DNA from: Salinisphaera sp. UBA1666
GTDB taxonomy: Bacteria > Pseudomonadota > Gammaproteobacteria > Nevskiales > Salinisphaeraceae
Direction: 5' to 3'
Length of the DNA stretch: 9,526 nucleotides
Assembly (NCBI GenBank): GCA_002320455.1
Contig: DCKU01000175.1
Span: forward strand, 1-9,526
Shown: piece after piece, positions 6,192 through 9,526 of the stretch
Layout of the letters: the number at the start of each line of letters is the position of its first letter
Numbering within the stretch: the first letter of the stretch is position 1
Program-made: the position numbers and the translations under genes
The notes under the pieces: model-generated
Seen by the model: only the letters and a program-made list of their open reading frames with translations
Database searches by the model: none
What the model was told of the DNA's origin: nothing

Positions 6192-6198
6192 CGAGATA

Positions 6199-8544
6199 TT
6201 GAGTAAGCCAAACGACGATCGCGCCGCCGACTGGCGCGAACGCGACCCCAACCACCAGGCCGAGCAGGGCGCCTACGACAGTCCTGTACCCAGCCGACAG
6301 CTCGTACTCGACGATCTGGCGGCTGAAGGCCATCCCATGACCCACGACGAGCTCATCGAGTATTACGCGCTCGATGATGATGCCGCCGAGGCGTTTGAAC
6401 ATCGCCTGCGCGCGATGCTGCGCGACGGCCAGCTGCTGGAAAATCGTCGCGGCGCGCTGGGCCCCATCGACAAGATGGATCTGGTGCGCGGGCGCGTGCA
6501 GGGTCATCGCGACGGTTTCGGGTTCTTATTGCCCGAGGATACCGACGGCGACGATGTGTTCTTGGCGCCGCGACAGATGCGACAGGTCATGCACGGCGAC
6601 AAAGTCGTGGTGCATGTCACCGGCCGTGACCAGCGCGGACGCCGCGAAGGCCGCATCGTCGAGGTGCTCGAGCGGGTCAACGAGACCATCGTGGGCCGTT
6701 TCGTGGTCGAGTCGGGCGTATCCATGGTGGTGCCCGACAACCAGCGCATCCCCCACGAGATCCGGATCGCCGAGAACAAGCGCGGCGGCGCCGAGAACAA
6801 CGATGTTGTGACCGTGCGCATCGTGGAAGTGCCTTCCAAGCGCAGCGAGCCGGTGGGCGAGGTCATCGAAGTGCTGGGCGATCGTATGGCGCCGGGCATG
6901 GAGATCGAGGTGGCTATCCGCTCGCACGGTATTCCGCACGAGTTCCCGGCCGAGGTCATCGAACAGGCCAAGGCCTGTGGCGATGCCGTGGCCGAGGCCG
7001 ACAAGAAAGACCGTGTCGATCTGCGCGATCTGCCGCTGGTGACCATCGACGGCGCTGACGCCCGTGACTTCGACGACGCGGTCTATGCCAAGAAGACGCC
7101 GCGTGGCTATAAGTTGTGGGTAGCCATCGCCGACGTATCGCATTACGTGCAGAAGGATTCACCGCTGGACGTCGAGGCCGTCGAGCGGGCGACGTCGGTG
7201 TATTTTCCCGACCACGTCGTGCCGATGCTGCCGGAAGCCCTGTCCAACGGGCTGTGCTCGCTGAACCCGGACGTCGATCGCCTCGCGGTGGTTTGCGAGA
7301 TGCGCTTCAACGACACCGGCGAGCTGCAAGCCTCGAAGTTCTACTCAGCGGTGATCCGCTCGCACGCGCGCCTGCTGTACGAGCAGGTGGCCGATTGGCT
7401 GGACAACCCCGACAACCTGCCGGGTCGCTACGAGGCGCTGAAGACCCCGCTGGATGATCTGCACAGCCTGTTCAAGGCTATGCTGGCCCAGCGGCGTGAG
7501 CGCGGCGCGATCGAGTTCGAGACCCAGGCCACCAAGATCGAGTTCAACGCCGATCGCAAAATCGAGCGCATTGTGCCCACCGAGCGCAATGTTGCGCACA
7601 AGATCATCGAAGAGTGCATGATCGCGGCCAACGTGGCGACGGCGAAGTATCTCGGCAAGCGCAAGATCCCGCTGCTCTATCGGGTGCACGCCACGCCCAC
7701 GGCGGATTCGCTGGAAGATCTGCGATCGTTTCTGGCCGAGCGCGGCCTGACCCTTACCGGCGGCGACGATCCGCAGGCCGGTGACTTCGCCAAGGTGCTG
7801 GCCCAGGCGGCCACGCGCCCAGATGCGCATCTGATCCAGACGGTCATGCTGCGCAGCATGCAGCGCGCGGTCTACTCGCCGCACAACGACGGCCACTTCG
7901 GCTTGGCGCTGGACGACTATGCGCATTTCACCTCGCCGATCCGGCGCTATCCGGATCTGCTGGTGCATCGCGGGATCAAGCATCTCGAGGCCGGCGGCAA
8001 ACCGCTGAACTTCGAGTATGACAAGGCGGCCATGGAGCAGCTCGGCCAGACCTGTTCCGAAGCCGAGCAGCGCGCCGACGATGCCACGCGAGACGTCGAC
8101 GACTTCCTCAAGTGCGAGTACATGCGCGACTCCCTGGGCGAGATGTTCTACGGCACCGTGACCGGCGTGACCGGCTTCGGGCTGTTCGTCGAACTCGAGG
8201 GCATCTTCGCGACCGGGCTGGTGCATGTGTCCAGCCTGTCGAGTGATTTCTATCATTTCGATGCCAAGGCGCGTGCCCTTAAGGGCGAGCGCTCGGGCCG
8301 TATCTATCGCCTGGCCGACAAGATGCGCGTCAAGGTCGCACGCGTGGATCTCGACGAGCGCAAGATCGACTTCGAGCCGGTCGAGGAACGTGCCAGCGTG
8401 CGCGCCGGTGAGAATAGCGCCGGCAGTGGTTCGTCGAGCGAGGCCAAGTCCGGCGGCGGATCCAACAAATCCGGCAAGTCGGGCAACAAAAACGGGAATC
8501 GACGGTCCAAAAACGGTAATCGCCGGAAGAAGAACACGTCCTGA
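6199..8544 (+). CDS. rnr: Ribonuclease R
   Basis: RNase R (781 residues; E. coli 813) is a processive 3'-5' exoribonuclease of the RNase II/RNB family. It degrades structured RNA, rRNA and, in trans-translation, non-stop mRNA. Domains in order: an N-terminal winged-helix (about 30-90, SRQLVLDDL onward), two cold-shock domains (about 93-240; RGRVQGHRDGFGFLLPED at 97-114), the RNB catalytic domain (about 270-600), an S1 domain (about 648-728; YGTVTGVTGFGLFVEL) and a basic tail (about 730-781). The active-site motif TIDGADARDFDDAV gives Asp284, Asp290, Asp292 and Asp293. The RNB signature HFTSPIRRYPDLLVHRGI lies at 576-593. The tail is low-complexity Ser/Gly/Asn/Lys/Arg. Start is TTG with GGAG 7 bases upstream. 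An OmpA-family lipoprotein follows in the same direction, not the rlmB often found after rnr. Confidence 0.97.
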   Translation: MSKPNDDRAADWRERDPNHQAEQGAYDSPVPSRQLVLDDLAAEGHPMTHDELIEYYALDDDAAEAFEHRLRAMLRDGQLLENRRGALGPIDKMDLVRGRVQGHRDGFGFLLPEDTDGDDVFLAPRQMRQVMHGDKVVVHVTGRDQRGRREGRIVEVLERVNETIVGRFVVESGVSMVVPDNQRIPHEIRIAENKRGGAENNDVVTVRIVEVPSKRSEPVGEVIEVLGDRMAPGMEIEVAIRSHGIPHEFPAEVIEQAKACGDAVAEADKKDRVDLRDLPLVTIDGADARDFDDAVYAKKTPRGYKLWVAIADVSHYVQKDSPLDVEAVERATSVYFPDHVVPMLPEALSNGLCSLNPDVDRLAVVCEMRFNDTGELQASKFYSAVIRSHARLLYEQVADWLDNPDNLPGRYEALKTPLDDLHSLFKAMLAQRRERGAIEFETQATKIEFNADRKIERIVPTERNVAHKIIEECMIAANVATAKYLGKRKIPLLYRVHATPTADSLEDLRSFLAERGLTLTGGDDPQAGDFAKVLAQAATRPDAHLIQTVMLRSMQRAVYSPHNDGHFGLALDDYAHFTSPIRRYPDLLVHRGIKHLEAGGKPLNFEYDKAAMEQLGQTCSEAEQRADDATRDVDDFLKCEYMRDSLGEMFYGTVTGVTGFGLFVELEGIFATGLVHVSSLSSDFYHFDAKARALKGERSGRIYRLADKMRVKVARVDLDERKIDFEPVEERASVRAGENSAGSGSSSEAKSGGGSNKSGKSGNKNGNRRSKNGNRRKKNTS

Positions 8545-8560
8545 TTCTACTGTTGTATCG

Positions 8561-8566
8561 AAAGGA
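8561..8566 (+). promoter_or_regulatory. Ribosome binding site of the OmpA-family lipoprotein
   Basis: AAAGGA lies 7 bases before the ATG at 8574. It selects that ATG over the upstream TTG at 8553, which would precede the site, and over the ATG directly after it at 8577. Confidence 0.75.
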
Positions 8567-8573
8567 ACCACCG

Positions 8574-9299
8574 ATGATGTCGATGCGTACGACACGTTTG
8601 CCCGTCATAATCGCGCTTAGCGCCACGCTGGCCGTTACCGCCTGTGCGGGGGATCCTAACCGCCGGGCCAAGATCGGCGGCGGGATCGGCACCGCCGTTG
8701 GCGGCGTCGTGGGTTCCATGCTGGGCGACAAGTCTGGCACCAATACCGCGATCGGTATGGCCGTCGGCGCGCTCGCCGGGGCCGGTGTGGGGCACTACAT
8801 GGATCGCCAGAAGGCTGAGCTGAGCCAGAAGCTGGCCGAGCAGCAGGCGGCCAATCAGCTTTCAATCACCGAGCTTGGCAACAACACGTTGCAGGTCGGT
8901 GTGGCCAGCGATGCGTCGTTCCCGGTGGATAGCGCGAGCTTGACGCCCAACGCCCAGAACACCTTCAATAGCATCGCCAACGTATTGAAGGATTACGACA
9001 AGACCGCGATTCACGTGGTCGGCTTCACCGATAGCACGGGCAGCAGCGAGCATAACCTGCAGCTGTCGCAGGCCCGTTCCCAGGCCGTGGCCCAGTTTCT
9101 GGAGTCGCGCGGTGTCAACTCGCAGCGTGTCCTGACCTGGGGGCGCGGCGAGACCGAGTTCGTGGCCAGCAACGACACCGAAGCCGGACGCGCCCAAAAT
9201 CGTCGTGTGGCCATTATCATCAAGCCGATCGTGGAAGGCCAAGAACAGCAGGCGTTCACGGCGCCGCCTAGCCTGGGCAACCCGCAGTTCAATCCGTAA
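8574..9299 (+). CDS. OmpA-family outer-membrane lipoprotein (YiaD-like)
   Basis: A 241-residue lipoprotein resembling E. coli YiaD. The signal peptide (1-23) ends in a lipobox, VTAC, with Cys24 as lipidation site. Ala follows the Cys, not Asp, so it should be sorted to the outer membrane. Residues 34-75 form a glycine-zipper stretch (GGGIGTAVGGVVGSMLG, then AIGMAVGALAGAGVGHYMD). A short helical linker (77-95) follows. The OmpA C-terminal domain spans about 105-217: TLQVGVASDASFPVDSASL, VVGFTDSTGSSEHNLQLSQA (with Thr152/Asp153), Arg168, and NRRV (209-212). These residues bind the diaminopimelate of peptidoglycan, so the protein probably tethers the outer membrane to the cell wall. The gene starts 29 bases after rnr on the same strand with a good AAAGGA site. 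Co-transcription with rnr is plausible but unproven. There is a short Gln/Pro-rich tail. Confidence 0.92.
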   Translation: MMSMRTTRLPVIIALSATLAVTACAGDPNRRAKIGGGIGTAVGGVVGSMLGDKSGTNTAIGMAVGALAGAGVGHYMDRQKAELSQKLAEQQAANQLSITELGNNTLQVGVASDASFPVDSASLTPNAQNTFNSIANVLKDYDKTAIHVVGFTDSTGSSEHNLQLSQARSQAVAQFLESRGVNSQRVLTWGRGETEFVASNDTEAGRAQNRRVAIIIKPIVEGQEQQAFTAPPSLGNPQFNP

Positions 9300-9315
9300 T
9301 TAGCGCTTGGCTCTT

Positions 9316-9328
9316 CGGGTTAGACCCG
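9316..9328 (+). terminator. Weak hairpin after the lipoprotein gene
   Basis: CGGGT-TAG-ACCCG, a 5-base-pair stem with a 3-base loop, begins 16 bases after the stop and is followed by only two T. It is the best local candidate for a terminator but is poor on its own. Confidence 0.25.
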
Positions 9329-9406
9329 TTGGCCGTGCGGCGTTGCTCATCTTGATCGTGGCAGCCCACGACCGGCGGCCCGGGCGTTGTCGGCGCCGCT
9401 GCCTAA

Positions 9407-9526
9407 GGAAGCTCTGCACAACCTGTCGCGGTCGCGCCGGGTGTTTTGCGCGTGGCTGGCGAGGAAAGGTGCGCGTAGCGTGCTTGTTGCACGGTAGCGC
9501 GGCTTGACGACGACCAGGCGCGCGCA
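9407..9526. mobile_element. Possible left end of an IS5-type insertion sequence
   Basis: The sequence GGAAGCTCTGCACAACC at 9407 has the look of a terminal inverted repeat of the IS5 group (IS5 itself begins GGAAGGTGCGAA). The four bases just before it, CTAA (9403-9406), fit the YTAR target preferred and duplicated by that group. The following 120 bases hold no convincing gene, as expected for the segment between an IS end and a transposase start. An imperfect hairpin with core CGTGC-TTGTT-GCACG lies at 9479-9493. Neither the transposase nor the right end is in the window, so this is a hypothesis from pattern alone. From 9300 to 9406 I see nothing beyond the weak hairpin. Confidence 0.35.

Noticed and set aside
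7345..8595. 416-codon open frame on the minus strand opposite rnr
   Set aside because: A shadow of the RNase R coding sequence, with no recognisable domain or ribosome site.
9307..9507. 66-codon TTG-start frame at the right edge
   Set aside because: Arg/Cys-rich with no Shine-Dalgarno and no recognisable domain. It crosses the candidate IS end and is probably chance.

Overview
The window is a stretch of high-GC chromosome from a gammaproteobacterium. The order hflC / small DUF2065 membrane protein / hisZ / purA, followed closely by a tRNA-Leu gene and rnr, is the arrangement familiar from Pseudomonas and related gammaproteobacteria. The protein sequences fit that class. The genus cannot be fixed from the sequence; a halophilic or marine lineage outside the enterics is a guess only.

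Layout, left to right. (1) The 3' half of hflC, a 61-residue DUF2065 protein three bases later, then hisZ (HisG regulatory subunit) and purA (adenylosuccinate synthetase), which overlap by 8 bases. Two hairpins follow purA, the second with a T-rich tail. (2) A purine pair in convergent orientation: an AzgA-type NCS2 purine permease (+) and an ADA-family enzyme that looks like an adenine deaminase (-), with a long perfect inverted repeat between their 3' ends. (3) A tRNA-Leu(CAG) gene on the minus strand, with a good sigma70-type promoter and a textbook intrinsic terminator. It lies divergently from rnr, and the two share a 100-base intergenic region. (4) rnr (RNase R) on the plus strand with a TTG start, followed 29 bases later by a YiaD-like OmpA-family lipoprotein. 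(5) About 225 bases at the right edge without a convincing gene. Part of this looks like the left end of an IS5-type insertion sequence that continues beyond the window.

How the genes fit together. HisZ activates the first step of histidine synthesis, a pathway that consumes ATP and releases AICAR into purine synthesis. PurA commits IMP to AMP. The permease would import adenine, guanine or hypoxanthine, and the deaminase would turn adenine into hypoxanthine. A phosphoribosyltransferase encoded elsewhere would convert hypoxanthine to IMP, which PurA turns into AMP. The left two thirds of the window is therefore largely a purine/histidine nucleotide node. The right third is RNA turnover plus an envelope lipoprotein.

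I found no CRISPR array, toxin-antitoxin pair, defence module or clearly undescribed system. The points that merit a second look are regulatory hairpins, the substrate assignment of the deaminase, and the possible IS end.
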